Assembly: GCF_900143245.1 (NCBI RefSeq)
Contig: NZ_FRDK01000001.1
Span: 248,001-312,000 of the forward strand
Length of the DNA: 64,000 nucleotides
Direction of reading: 5' to 3'
DNA from: Flavobacterium fryxellicola
GTDB taxonomy: Bacteria > Bacteroidota > Bacteroidia > Flavobacteriales > Flavobacteriaceae
A program made the translations under genes and the position numbers. The notes beneath the pieces are model-generated. The model was not told the DNA's origin. It saw only the letters and a list, made by a program, of their open reading frames with translations, and did not search any database. Numbering within the stretch: position 1 is the stretch's first letter; each line of letters starts with the position of its first letter. This document shows positions 53,924 through 63,926 of this stretch, in pieces.

Positions 53924-56900
53924 TTAAAAAATAACTTTTTTTGTGGTCACTTGACCGTTGCTTAAGGTTACTTTGACAATGCCTGCTTGCTTGTTTAAAG
54001 GAATATTTGAGGTGCGGAATTCCTGGCTATTTACAGCTTTTTTCTCAAATATTTTTCTGCCTAGTAAATCAAAAACTGCAATTTGAGAAACATTCTCAGT
54101 AACAGACTTTACATTTAATTCATTTCGATCTTTAGCAATAAAAACACCACTCACATTTAATTCAAAATCAGCTGATGCTAATGTTTTATCCGTATAACGC
54201 AATACAAAACGCTCATTGAAAGTTCCTTTTTCAGTTTGAAAAGAATAAGGATCTTCTTTTAAATTATGAATTACATCTAACACTTTATCTTCTAAATAAA
54301 TGTTTTGATTGTCTGAAAACAATCCATCTACTTTATCGATGCTTATTGTTGTAGTACCTGAGGCATTTGTACTGTATCCCATAGGAATCCTATCGGTATC
54401 TACGAAAGGCAAACTTTTACTTTGAATGGCCATTTTAGACAATCCAATAAAACTATATAATGCAAATACTTGATTTTCGTCATACACATAACTATCATAG
54501 CCTGGATCAAAATCATCAGTAGAATTAGACCCGTAACCAACTAATGTACCCGTTACATCTCCGACTCCTTTTTGTAATTTTAGCCAAATTCTATGGCTTT
54601 CTTCTACTGTATTTTTGGTCTTCTTCTGTCTGTAAAAATTAGTATTGTTAGCCACAATTCGCATACTATTATCAAAAGTCACATTACCTGCCACATCATT
54701 CTCAATAAAAAACCCTTGACCAGATGCAATATATTGACTTGGATCCGTCAAATTACCTGTTCCAGAACCTACTCCAACTCCTCCAAATAAATTATAGGTA
54801 GCATAATCCGATGCTAAATAATCATTACCCAACAGCGTATGATTGTGTGTCCAAAAATACAAAGTTCCTGTAATAGTTTGGTTAATTGTTCCAGTCCCTA
54901 AAAGATTGGCATTGATAAATGCATCAGCATCAATGGCTGAAGGATAAGGGTTTCCTATTAATCTTTCTCCCACACCATCCGAGGCTCTCACCGTAACTGG
55001 AATATCAATTGTCCCATTGTTAGGGACTCCGATAAATCGTAAGGAATCATCAACTGCTGGCATTCCAGGCGGAATCAGCGTTCCTTCTGCTCGAATCGCA
55101 TATCCAATTCCCGGTGCAAAAACAGTTGTGGCTGCATTCACATTAGCCCAATCATTATTGTACTGAAAATACTTATCGCGTTGGGTATTAGGCGAAAAAT
55201 CAAGTAATGTTTGTGTACCCTTTGTTGGCGATGACCAATATGTGAAATCATCTACTACAATAGGAGTGGTATTTCTTTGTACGGTAATGCGCCCTGCATT
55301 AGTTCCTGTAAAAGTGGTTTGCACTAAACTTGCATTGTTTTTCAACATCATCGTACCTGGAAGAACGACGGTAATGGCATCATCAAGGTTTAAGGAAACG
55401 GAATTGTCTACAGTTAAACCCCCATTGTGTACGTTAAATTTATTAGCTACATCTATATCGCTTACAATAGTGTAGCTTCCTGCAATTCCAGAAAAAAGAA
55501 GATTGTAATAATTTCCGCCCGCTACAGTTTGACCTACACCATAATAATCTATAGTTCCAGAAGGGAATGATAATCCATTTGAAGCGCCCGAAAAACGTAT
55601 TGTACCATCCATAGCGTCAACAATAGTGTATGCCAAAGTTCCATTTTTCATATCCAGTACAGCTTCTGCTTCGCTAATATTTAAAATAGTGGATGTTAAA
55701 TTAAATCCATTCATAGTGAATATCGCCGTGCCAGCAGTTACAATATTTAATTTATTACCGGTAGTAATATTTCCTGATGCTGTTTGAGTTCCAGAAGTGT
55801 TTTGCAATTCTAAGGAAGGAACACCATTATAAGTTCCAGCAACAATGGTTTGACCTCCTAAAGGATTATTATAAACTACTGTAGAATTCCAAGTTTTTCC
55901 AGCAGGAATTGGCATTGCAGCGTTGTTGGCTGTTAGAATTTGCCCGCTACCTGAATTTGAAAAAGCCCCTCCGCCAGTTAATACAAAACTGGACATATCA
56001 AGCACTGATGATGAAATGCTTATGTTTAGCAAATTATTGACTGTAATTCCTATGGCAGCAGTAACCTTTGAAAGCCCATTTGAGTTAGTTAAATTATGGA
56101 AAGTAGAAGCTGTTGTTCCTCCTATGACTTGCGGTAAAGTACCATTAAAATTCACAGTACTGCTGTTAGGGACAAAAGTTCCTTTGTTATCCCAATTCCC
56201 CCTAACGTTTAAGGTTGTTGTTCCTGTTAGTGATAAAGTTGCTCCACTAGAAATAGTCACATTTCGAACACTTTGATTACTTCCCAATAATGGTTGATTC
56301 GTTGATGTTGATGTAATTATCACATCGGTAGTGGAAGATGGCAGTATTCCACCACACCAATTTGCAGCTGTATTCCAATTAGAACTGATATTACCTATCC
56401 AAGTGCCTTCGATACAAGAAACATTCACATTTAAAATACCAGTTGTAGTAGAACCAAATCGCACTACACTTCTGTTTGTGGCTTCTGATGCGGTACCACC
56501 CCATGATCCGATACTCTGTAATACGGTTCCGAAGGTTAAAGATTGTGCAGAAGAAAATCCTGATGATAATAAGGCAATTGCCGAACTCGTAATTTTTAAA
56601 TCTCCCATTATGGTTGAAGCGGCTGGGAATGTCTTATTTCCAGTACCACTAAGAATCAAGTTTCCATAAGTTCGTGTAGCAACCGTTTGAGCAGCTCCTC
56701 CGTATTCTACTGTACTTAAAGCTGCTAAATTAGTATTGGTAAACAAAGGCAATGTACTTGCAGCAGTAACTCTTAATAATCCACCATTATTTACAGTAAG
56801 TAAAGAACCTCCGGACAATTCAAAACCACCATTGTCCAAAGTCGCCCCAGTTGCAATTGTAAGAGGCGATGAAGCGCCAAAAACTTTTGCATCGTTTACT

Positions 56901-58840
56901 GTTATGATTCCTGTATTCAAAACCGAAACTCCACCCGTTCCTGTAAATGGAGTTCTCCATTCTAATCCTGTAACCTGAGAAGCTGTCCTATTATATTGTA
57001 ACGTAGCTGTAGAACCATAAATTGGAGCTGCTGAAACGGTTGCGGTCCCTTCCATGGATAAAATTCCATTGATGGTAGGAATCCCAGTTAGTGTTTTTAT
57101 CCCACTATTTGATACTATCAAATTATGAAACGTTGAGGCTGCTGCCAAGGTTTGTGTGGCTCCATTAAAATTTACTGTTCCCGTTCCAGCTACAAAATTG
57201 GCACCTGAACCGTTCCAAGCTGTAGTACTTGTGGCTGTAACATTAAGCCTGCTCGAACCACCGTTCAATATTCCGTTTGATAAAGTTACAATACCTGAAG
57301 CAGTATGAACTAAACCTGAACCTAGGTTTAAAGTTCCACCTGATCCATTTATTGTCAAAGCACCTCCGCTCACAGGACCTGTAAAGGTTGCTGTACCTGA
57401 AGTTTTTACCATAAATATTGTTCCTGTTGTTGTGAAAGCGCCAATATTTTGTCCTACTGTCCCAGCAATTGTAATACCACCTGTAGTTCCAGTTCCAGTT
57501 ACACTACCACCGTTATTGACAAGGTCTCCATTTAAAGTCAACACTAAATTAGATAAAAGTAGTTTACCGCCACTGTTTACGGTCAACGGAACTGAATTAT
57601 TAAACGTTCTGGCTGTATTGAGTGTTATGTTTTGGGTTGTGTTAATCACAACTCCTCCAGATGCAGTAAAAGGAGTTACCCATTCCTCTGGAGTTACTGT
57701 TCTTGCGTTTGCAGTATTGTATTCTAATGTTGCATTGGGTCCATAAGTAACAACTCCTGCTCCACTTACAGAAGCAGTTGCTGTTCCAGCTATTGTAAGC
57801 TTTCCATTTACTGTAGGTGTCGCTCCAAATGTTTTTTGACCAGTACCTGATACTATTAAATTGTTGTACACAAAAACACCAGCTGCTTGATTACCTCCTC
57901 TGTAATATACAACCGTTCCAGTGCCTGGTGCAAATGCCCCTCCTGTCCCTGAAACATTTCCCCCTACTTTTAATGTACTGGAACCGCAATTAAGCGTACC
58001 TGCTGATCTTGTCCAAGTACCTGAAAAGGTATGCGTTCCAGATACTAAATCTAAAGTTCCGCCAGATCCGTTAATAGTTAATCCACCTCCACTGACATTT
58101 CCAGTAAATGTAGCCACACCACCACCCGTTTTCAGCATACTTACTGTTCCTGTTGTGGTAAAGCTAGGTATTGACTGATTAGCCATACCTGTAAACTGAA
58201 CTGCTGCCGTGCCTAAAGTAAAAGTTCCTGAATACGCAAAAGCTCCTCCTATTTTTAAAATCCCTGCACCACTAAAAACAAATGAACCTGTGCTTGAAAA
58301 GCTACCTGTTGAAACATTCACTTGCCCCGAGGAAAGTGTAAAGACTCCGTTATTAGTAAAATTACCTGTCAACGCTAGAATACCTGTTGTTCCCGTCAAC
58401 GTTCCGTTATTTACAAAAAATCCAGCGGTAGTGAGTGTTCTATTGGCTATGTTTAGAGTTGCTCCTGCATTAATAGTAACATTTACAATACTAGTGCTTG
58501 TTACAACTGTAACTACATTTGCTCCTGTAGTTGCAATAACAACATCATCGCCGGCTACTGGCGCAACACCTCCAATCCATGTAGAACCTGTAGCCCAGGT
58601 TCCTCCTGTAGCGGTACTCGTTCTAGTAGCTGCATTAGCCCCTATAAAAGAAAAAAGCAACACAACAAAGAATAGTGTTTTTCGAACTGTAAAACCAAAA
58701 CGAAACGCACCCAATAGATCACCAAATTCGAAAGGAAAATCAGTATTACTATTACTGTTTTTTTCTATTTTTTGGGTTTGTAATGAAGCTGCAAACTGCG
58801 CTAAAAGTATAAATAATGGAGGACGTAATTTTTTAATCAT
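53924..58840 (-). CDS. Giant secreted beta-strand-repeat protein with T9SS type C signal
   Basis: 1638 residues from the ATG at 58840 (MIKKLRPPLF); a start 14 residues earlier is possible. The leader is unusual: about 57 residues, containing one hydrophobic patch, precede the real signal core KTLFFVVLLFSFIGANA. The region about 75-1170 is Gly/Thr/Ser/Asn-rich short beta-strand repeats (GNFTNNGVFTLSSGQVNVST) like a long beta-solenoid adhesin, with a tandem duplication of about 240 residues starting near 222 and 463. The shared module (DDFTYWSSPT...GNPYPSAIDADAF...YFWTHNHTL) starts near 1195; the type C signal ends ...QVTTKKVIF. Composition is very low in Cys. Probably a surface adhesin. Confidence 0.88.
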   Translation of the reverse strand: MIKKLRPPLFILLAQFAASLQTQKIEKNSNSNTDFPFEFGDLLGAFRFGFTVRKTLFFVVLLFSFIGANAATRTSTATGGTWATGSTWIGGVAPVAGDDVVIATTGANVVTVVTSTSIVNVTINAGATLNIANRTLTTAGFFVNNGTLTGTTGILALTGNFTNNGVFTLSSGQVNVSTGSFSSTGSFVFSGAGILKIGGAFAYSGTFTLGTAAVQFTGMANQSIPSFTTTGTVSMLKTGGGVATFTGNVSGGGLTINGSGGTLDLVSGTHTFSGTWTRSAGTLNCGSSTLKVGGNVSGTGGAFAPGTGTVVYYRGGNQAAGVFVYNNLIVSGTGQKTFGATPTVNGKLTIAGTATASVSGAGVVTYGPNATLEYNTANARTVTPEEWVTPFTASGGVVINTTQNITLNTARTFNNSVPLTVNSGGKLLLSNLVLTLNGDLVNNGGSVTGTGTTGGITIAGTVGQNIGAFTTTGTIFMVKTSGTATFTGPVSGGALTINGSGGTLNLGSGLVHTASGIVTLSNGILNGGSSRLNVTATSTTAWNGSGANFVAGTGTVNFNGATQTLAAASTFHNLIVSNSGIKTLTGIPTINGILSMEGTATVSAAPIYGSTATLQYNRTASQVTGLEWRTPFTGTGGVSVLNTGIITVNDAKVFGASSPLTIATGATLDNGGFELSGGSLLTVNNGGLLRVTAASTLPLFTNTNLAALSTVEYGGAAQTVATRTYGNLILSGTGNKTFPAASTIMGDLKITSSAIALLSSGFSSAQSLTFGTVLQSIGSWGGTASEATNRSVVRFGSTTTGILNVNVSCIEGTWIGNISSNWNTAANWCGGILPSSTTDVIITSTSTNQPLLGSNQSVRNVTISSGATLSLTGTTTLNVRGNWDNKGTFVPNSSTVNFNGTLPQVIGGTTASTFHNLTNSNGLSKVTAAIGITVNNLLNISISSSVLDMSSFVLTGGGAFSNSGSGQILTANNAAMPIPAGKTWNSTVVYNNPLGGQTIVAGTYNGVPSLELQNTSGTQTASGNITTGNKLNIVTAGTAIFTMNGFNLTSTILNISEAEAVLDMKNGTLAYTIVDAMDGTIRFSGASNGLSFPSGTIDYYGVGQTVAGGNYYNLLFSGIAGSYTIVSDIDVANKFNVHNGGLTVDNSVSLNLDDAITVVLPGTMMLKNNASLVQTTFTGTNAGRITVQRNTTPIVVDDFTYWSSPTKGTQTLLDFSPNTQRDKYFQYNNDWANVNAATTVFAPGIGYAIRAEGTLIPPGMPAVDDSLRFIGVPNNGTIDIPVTVRASDGVGERLIGNPYPSAIDADAFINANLLGTGTINQTITGTLYFWTHNHTLLGNDYLASDYATYNLFGGVGVGSGTGNLTDPSQYIASGQGFFIENDVAGNVTFDNSMRIVANNTNFYRQKKTKNTVEESHRIWLKLQKGVGDVTGTLVGYGSNSTDDFDPGYDSYVYDENQVFALYSFIGLSKMAIQSKSLPFVDTDRIPMGYSTNASGTTTISIDKVDGLFSDNQNIYLEDKVLDVIHNLKEDPYSFQTEKGTFNERFVLRYTDKTLASADFELNVSGVFIAKDRNELNVKSVTENVSQIAVFDLLGRKIFEKKAVNSQEFRTSNIPLNKQAGIVKVTLSNGQVTTKKVIF

Positions 58841-59033
58841 AAGGATGTAGAATTGATTTGCGGGGCGATTATAAAAAAACAACTAAATCTGTTTTAGCAT
58901 AATAGCTACAAAAGCAAATCATATTCCCCACAATTCAAAATTAATCCGATTAAAGGCAATTTATATAGACCAAGTACATAAAAAGGTGTGTTTCATTTTG
59001 AATTTTACATATTAAAAAAATTATAAAGCAAAT

Positions 59034-59068
59034 AAAATCCCATTATATTAAAAATAAAATGGGATTTT
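59034..59068 (-). terminator. Intrinsic terminator after the third giant T9SS gene
   Basis: AAAATCCCATT at 59034-59044 and AATGGGATTTT at 59058-59068, perfect 11-bp arms, 29 bases past the stop at 59097. Confidence 0.7.
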
Positions 59069-59096
59069 TACTCGATACATAAATTTTTATAAAGTG

Positions 59097-62000
59097 CTAA
59101 AAAGCCACTTTTTTAGAGATTACTTGACCAGTAGCCAAAGTCACTTTTACGATTCCCGTTTGCTTAAATAAACTAACATTTGAAGAACGGAATTCAGTTT
59201 CATCTAAAGCTTCCTTATCAAATACTTTTTTCCCTAGTAAATCAAAAATAGTCACTCGTTTTATCGTTTCGTTTGCTGATTTTATCTTCAATTCATTCTT
59301 GTCCTTAGAAATAATCACTTGATCCTCTAGTTGGTCTAAATCAGCTACTCCTAATGTTTTATCTGTATAGCGCAATACAAAACGATTATCAAAAGTTCCT
59401 ATTGTAGTTTCAAAAGTATACCCTGATTTCTTAAGATCATGAACAGAGCCATTTAGTTTATCTTCCAAGAATATATTTTGAGACGTAAATAATCCGTCTA
59501 CCTCATCAATACTGATGGTGAAACCACCTTCAATTGCGGAACTATATCCCAAGGGGACAACATCATTTTCGTCAAAAGGTAACGCTCTTCCTTGTATGGT
59601 TAGCGTTTCATCGCCGGTAATACTATAAAAATCAATGAATTCATTTCCATTAAAACTTACTCCATCAAAAGAAGGGTCATAAGCATTTGTAGCTGCTGTA
59701 ATATAACCCACTAAAAGTTGTTTGAATGCACCTTGCGTATTAGTAAGATTCAACCAAACGCGGTGATTTTCGGAAGTAGTTGTCGCATCAAATTTCTTGT
59801 TTGCTGTTCTAAAAAACTGACTATTAGTTCCTGTTATACCACCAACACCTACTCGCATACTATTTTCAAATTTTACTGTACCAGCAACTGCTTTAATTCC
59901 CGCAAAAAAAGACTGGCCTGAGGCAATTTTTCCTAAAGGTTTATTTACAATTTGAGTAATTCCTCCCAAAATATTTCCTGTTGCAACTACTGTAACACCT
60001 CCAGTCAAATTATAAGTAGCATAGTCATCAGAGGTATAAGCTAAAGCTCCTGATCCTTGGGAACCATTTGTAATGTTTCCTACATCTTGAATTGCCGTAT
60101 TGTGCGTCCAAAAATATAAAGTTCCTTCTAATATCGAACTGTTATCCCTTAACAACTTGTTTGCATCTAATGCTGATGGATAAGGGTTGCCCAAGAGCGC
60201 TGACGACTCTGAATTTACAGCTGTAGAAGGAATTGGAACAGTAATTAAACCATTATTTGGCACTCCAAAGAAAGAGGCTTGATGAAGTCCTGGTGGTATA
60301 GGTAATACATACTGAGGTCCTCGAATTATATAACCAACTCCATTCTTCATAATCATATTAGGATCTTCCTGCTTCCAGTCATAAGCAGCTACATCAAAAG
60401 AATAAAATTTATCTAAAGGTGTTTGTGCAGAAACATCTCGTAATTTCTGACCTGCAACAGGAGAAGACCAATAGATATAATCAAATGGTTTGTAGGGTGA
60501 GGTTTGCCGTTGATAGCTGATTTTTCCTGTATTTGTATTTGTTATAACATCAGCCGTTTGTACCAAACTTGCATTGTTCTCAAAAGTCAATTTACCAGAC
60601 CCTATAACTTTAACATCATTTGTTACAGTTAAAGTATGCCCCAAAGTAGGATTTATATATTTGAACACAACGTTTGCACCACTATTAACAGTGCAGTCAC
60701 AACCTATCACATCTTTTGTGGAATTAAAATTTCCAGCAAAAATAATCCTTGAAGTAATGCTTGGTTCTCCATTTGACCAACCACTACCGTTCCATGTGGT
60801 TGAGGATTTATCTACTATCGTAACAACTTTTGAAATCACAGATTCACAGGTCCCATTATTGACTGCGAAATAATAATCGCCAGCTACTAAATCAGATATT
60901 GTCATTGTTGTAGCCGTGATTGGATAAGATTTAGTAATAAATCCTGTTTGATTCAAGGTTCCCGAAGATGGTAAACCGCTTAATACAACACTACCTCTAG
61001 GAACTACACAGGTTAACGGCGTAACTGCGCCTAATATTGGAGGCATAGGATCCATTGTGACCAATATAGGGGTTGAGGTATTTGTAGTACCGCCACAGGT
61101 TACGATAGAACGGTAATATGTAGGAACAATTTGTGTTGTTGTAAATGTTGAATTTAAATAGCTAATATTTAAATTATCAATACTGTGCTTATCGTTCAAA
61201 CCACCAGTACGCGCTGAAAATTTAAATTTCCAATTCGATTTATTAGACGAAAGATAACCTGCTGGCAATGATAAGCCTGAAACTATTGTGGTAGTACCAA
61301 TTTTAAGTGACAAAAGTCCGTTTCCATCCGTAGACAACAACACATTTCTATATGCTGAATTCCTTAAAGCAAAAGAATTTAGCGTGTTTGAAAAAATTTG
61401 TACACCTCCGTAAAAAATCCTGATCTGGCTAGCTGTTGCATTAGTTGTATTATCATAAGAATCAAATTTTATAGTCAAACCGGTTCCTTCTCCCTCTTCT
61501 CCACCTCCTTGATTATTTCCCATACTAGATCCATAACTCAAACTCATACCGTCTGCTCCATTTCCATCAAACATTCTATAATCAAAACTAGCAGTAAAAG
61601 AATTGATATTAGCCCCAGGAGTCGACTGAACAACATACCCTCCTAACCGTGAAGTTCCAGCTGCAGTCAAAATCAATTCTCCTCCAGTTACTGAGGCGTC
61701 TCCATATACATTAGTATTTGCAGGTTGAGATGCGAAATCTGTATTAAAAAAAGGAACAGAAGGAACATTAATCCACGAAATATTATCAACCGAAGTCTGC
61801 CACTGATACGCTGCACTAGAGGCAGAAGTATTTTGTAAAGACAAGGTAAAAGGTGTATTCGCACAAACAGCACTTGCTGTTGTAATTGTATTTCCAGGAG
61901 GTACACATAAAGGGAGCACTGTTACATTAACAATAGAAGTCCCTGTACATCCTCCGTCAGGATTTGTTGCTGTCACTGTATAAAATGTGCCAGTTGTAGG

Positions 62001-63530
62001 ATTTACAACAATACTACCATTAGACATAGAAGCAGTAGCTGCACCTACAGGTAATCCTGACGTTCCCGTAGGAATAGCTGCCCAACTATAAGTATAAGGA
62101 ATTGTTCTATTACCCGAAACTGTCACATTATCAATTGCCCAAAACCAATCAAATTGCGCATCGTATTTAAAACGAACATAAAGAGTCGCTTGATTAATAT
62201 ATGAATCTAAATTAATTATTGCCTTTAAAAAATTATTTTCACTACCTTGAGTTGTTGTTGTTGTAGATAGAGTTGTCCACAAAGTACCATTAGTTGATAC
62301 TTCAACTCTGGAAAAATCTGTACTATCGAAATCAAGATTATATTGGTAGAATTCTAACGAAAGACTCGTATATCCGACGGAATTCATAACTGGAGATTGC
62401 AATATAGTAGCTGTCGTCCCACCATTCTGATCAGCACTATTAGATAAATAAAACTGACTGTTATCATTAGAACGAAATGTTCTTGCTGGGTATCCACCGC
62501 CATAATTGTAAACATATCCATCTGGTCTCAATTTCCAAGCAGCATCTGCAACTGTTCCTCCTGTTGAATTATTAATTTTATTCCAAGAATTTGTTGCACC
62601 ATTAAATCCCTCACTTAACAAAACCGTATTTTGAGTGCTTGGAGATGCAGAGGCTGTTAAACTTATATTAGCACCGCTACTTATTGAAGTAGAACTAGCT
62701 GTTGCCGTAACTGTAGGAGTTGAATTTAAAGCAAATATGTTCGTACTGGTAGCGATTCCTCCTGGAGTAGTTACTGTTATAGCACCACTAATTACAGTAG
62801 CTGGTAATTGAGCTGTTATTTGTGTATTACTATTTACTGTAAATGAAGTTGAAGGCACTCCATTAAAGTTTACAACAGTCGCACCAGAGAAATTTGTTCC
62901 AGTAATAACAACTGATGCCCCAGATGCGGCACATGCATTGCTTGGTGTAAAACTAGTTATTGTTGGCAATAAGTACCCTACCAAGGTTGCATTATCAATT
63001 ATAAATGTTCTACCATTATCTACACCGCCACTTACTTTTGAAATTTCTATTAAAACCTCACTAGAATCATTAGCAGAAATTGGAAAAGCAGAGGTAAAAA
63101 GATTATTATTTGAAGTTGTTGGTGTATAAGTTGCTAAAACTGTATCCCAATTAGCTCCTCCATTAGAACTAACTCTAACTAGGAATGTACCAATTGAAAT
63201 ATTATCAGTTCTATTACAATATGAAAACACCATACCACCATACCCTGTTGTATTCACAGTGAAACGATAATAATCGCCAGGATCCCAGTTTCCACCAGAA
63301 ACCATTCGACTTCCTTGACAAGGGTTTAAAGTTGAATATACTAGTTGACCATTTGGAATTCCACCCGATGAAAAGGCAGGAATTCCCGTTACGTTATCAA
63401 TATTCGGAGCAACTCCATTTTCAAAATCAAACTGAAAAAGAGTTGTTTGCCCTTTAGACACAATAGACAACAACATAACAAAAGCAAAAAGAAGAAATCT
63501 TGTATTTAGGAATAGTATTTTTTTATTCAT
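59097..63530 (-). CDS. Giant secreted IPT/TIG and lectin-like protein with T9SS type C signal
   Basis: 1477 residues. Signal peptide MNKKILFLNTRFLLFAFVMLLSIVSKG. Domain order: a beta-sandwich (about 27-185), an IPT/TIG domain (PTITSFTPSNACAASGASVVITGTNFSG, about 190-265), another sandwich of the MAM/choice-of-anchor kind (about 290-480), a PKD/SprB-like stretch (TFYTVTATNPDGGCTGTSIV), a ConA-like lectin domain (about 600-790, DYRMFDGNGADGMSLSYG...TGLTIKFDSYDN), and from about 913 the module shared with the two preceding genes. It ends with a type C signal (TIFDLLGKKVFDKE...VISKKVAF). Likely a surface carbohydrate-binding adhesin secreted by the T9SS. Confidence 0.87.
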   Translation of the reverse strand: MNKKILFLNTRFLLFAFVMLLSIVSKGQTTLFQFDFENGVAPNIDNVTGIPAFSSGGIPNGQLVYSTLNPCQGSRMVSGGNWDPGDYYRFTVNTTGYGGMVFSYCNRTDNISIGTFLVRVSSNGGANWDTVLATYTPTTSNNNLFTSAFPISANDSSEVLIEISKVSGGVDNGRTFIIDNATLVGYLLPTITSFTPSNACAASGASVVITGTNFSGATVVNFNGVPSTSFTVNSNTQITAQLPATVISGAITVTTPGGIATSTNIFALNSTPTVTATASSTSISSGANISLTASASPSTQNTVLLSEGFNGATNSWNKINNSTGGTVADAAWKLRPDGYVYNYGGGYPARTFRSNDNSQFYLSNSADQNGGTTATILQSPVMNSVGYTSLSLEFYQYNLDFDSTDFSRVEVSTNGTLWTTLSTTTTTQGSENNFLKAIINLDSYINQATLYVRFKYDAQFDWFWAIDNVTVSGNRTIPYTYSWAAIPTGTSGLPVGAATASMSNGSIVVNPTTGTFYTVTATNPDGGCTGTSIVNVTVLPLCVPPGNTITTASAVCANTPFTLSLQNTSASSAAYQWQTSVDNISWINVPSVPFFNTDFASQPANTNVYGDASVTGGELILTAAGTSRLGGYVVQSTPGANINSFTASFDYRMFDGNGADGMSLSYGSSMGNNQGGGEEGEGTGLTIKFDSYDNTTNATASQIRIFYGGVQIFSNTLNSFALRNSAYRNVLLSTDGNGLLSLKIGTTTIVSGLSLPAGYLSSNKSNWKFKFSARTGGLNDKHSIDNLNISYLNSTFTTTQIVPTYYRSIVTCGGTTNTSTPILVTMDPMPPILGAVTPLTCVVPRGSVVLSGLPSSGTLNQTGFITKSYPITATTMTISDLVAGDYYFAVNNGTCESVISKVVTIVDKSSTTWNGSGWSNGEPSITSRIIFAGNFNSTKDVIGCDCTVNSGANVVFKYINPTLGHTLTVTNDVKVIGSGKLTFENNASLVQTADVITNTNTGKISYQRQTSPYKPFDYIYWSSPVAGQKLRDVSAQTPLDKFYSFDVAAYDWKQEDPNMIMKNGVGYIIRGPQYVLPIPPGLHQASFFGVPNNGLITVPIPSTAVNSESSALLGNPYPSALDANKLLRDNSSILEGTLYFWTHNTAIQDVGNITNGSQGSGALAYTSDDYATYNLTGGVTVVATGNILGGITQIVNKPLGKIASGQSFFAGIKAVAGTVKFENSMRVGVGGITGTNSQFFRTANKKFDATTTSENHRVWLNLTNTQGAFKQLLVGYITAATNAYDPSFDGVSFNGNEFIDFYSITGDETLTIQGRALPFDENDVVPLGYSSAIEGGFTISIDEVDGLFTSQNIFLEDKLNGSVHDLKKSGYTFETTIGTFDNRFVLRYTDKTLGVADLDQLEDQVIISKDKNELKIKSANETIKRVTIFDLLGKKVFDKEALDETEFRSSNVSLFKQTGIVKVTLATGQVISKKVAF

Positions 63531-63926
63531 ATTGTATTATTTTATTTGTCTTAACATGACATTTTAAAGCTTTTCTCACTTGAAAAAAATTAAAAAAATT
63601 ACATAAGATGCAAGTTAGTTTCGGATTTTAAATAACATGCTATTTAATCGACCAAGTGCTAAATAATCGGTTGAAATACGTGTTTTCACAGTTTAAAATT
63701 TTTTGTTTTTGACCTTTTCAAAAATCACTTTTTCAGGACTAATTCCCTTTAAAATAAGGTTTATTACCAATAAAATGACAATCTGTTTTTTCGACAAATT
63801 CAACAAAATTTAAATTCCTATTTACCACTTGGAGCAATCTCGATTTAAAGGTTTATTTTTGAAATTAAATTATCGAAACCATAAATCAACTTTAAGCTCG
63901 ATAATTCTGCTGTAAAACCAAAAAAA
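63531..63926. other. Intergenic region between the third T9SS gene and recX
   Basis: About 396 AT-rich bases between divergent genes. Apart from the recX promoter candidate (63829-63861) I see no repeat, hairpin or RNA gene. Confidence 0.5.
63829..63861 (+). promoter_or_regulatory. Possible recX promoter
   Basis: TTG at 63829-63831, 22 bases, then TATTTTTG at 63854-63861; 65 bases before the ATG. Confidence 0.4.

Noticed and set aside
58209..58850. Long open frames opposite the giant T9SS genes (for example 57432-57746, 58209-58850 and 52746-53099, plus strand)
   Set aside because: They mirror the repetitive, Thr/Gly/Val-rich coding sequence on the minus strand, give Pro/Val-rich peptides with no start context or family likeness, and lie wholly within real genes.
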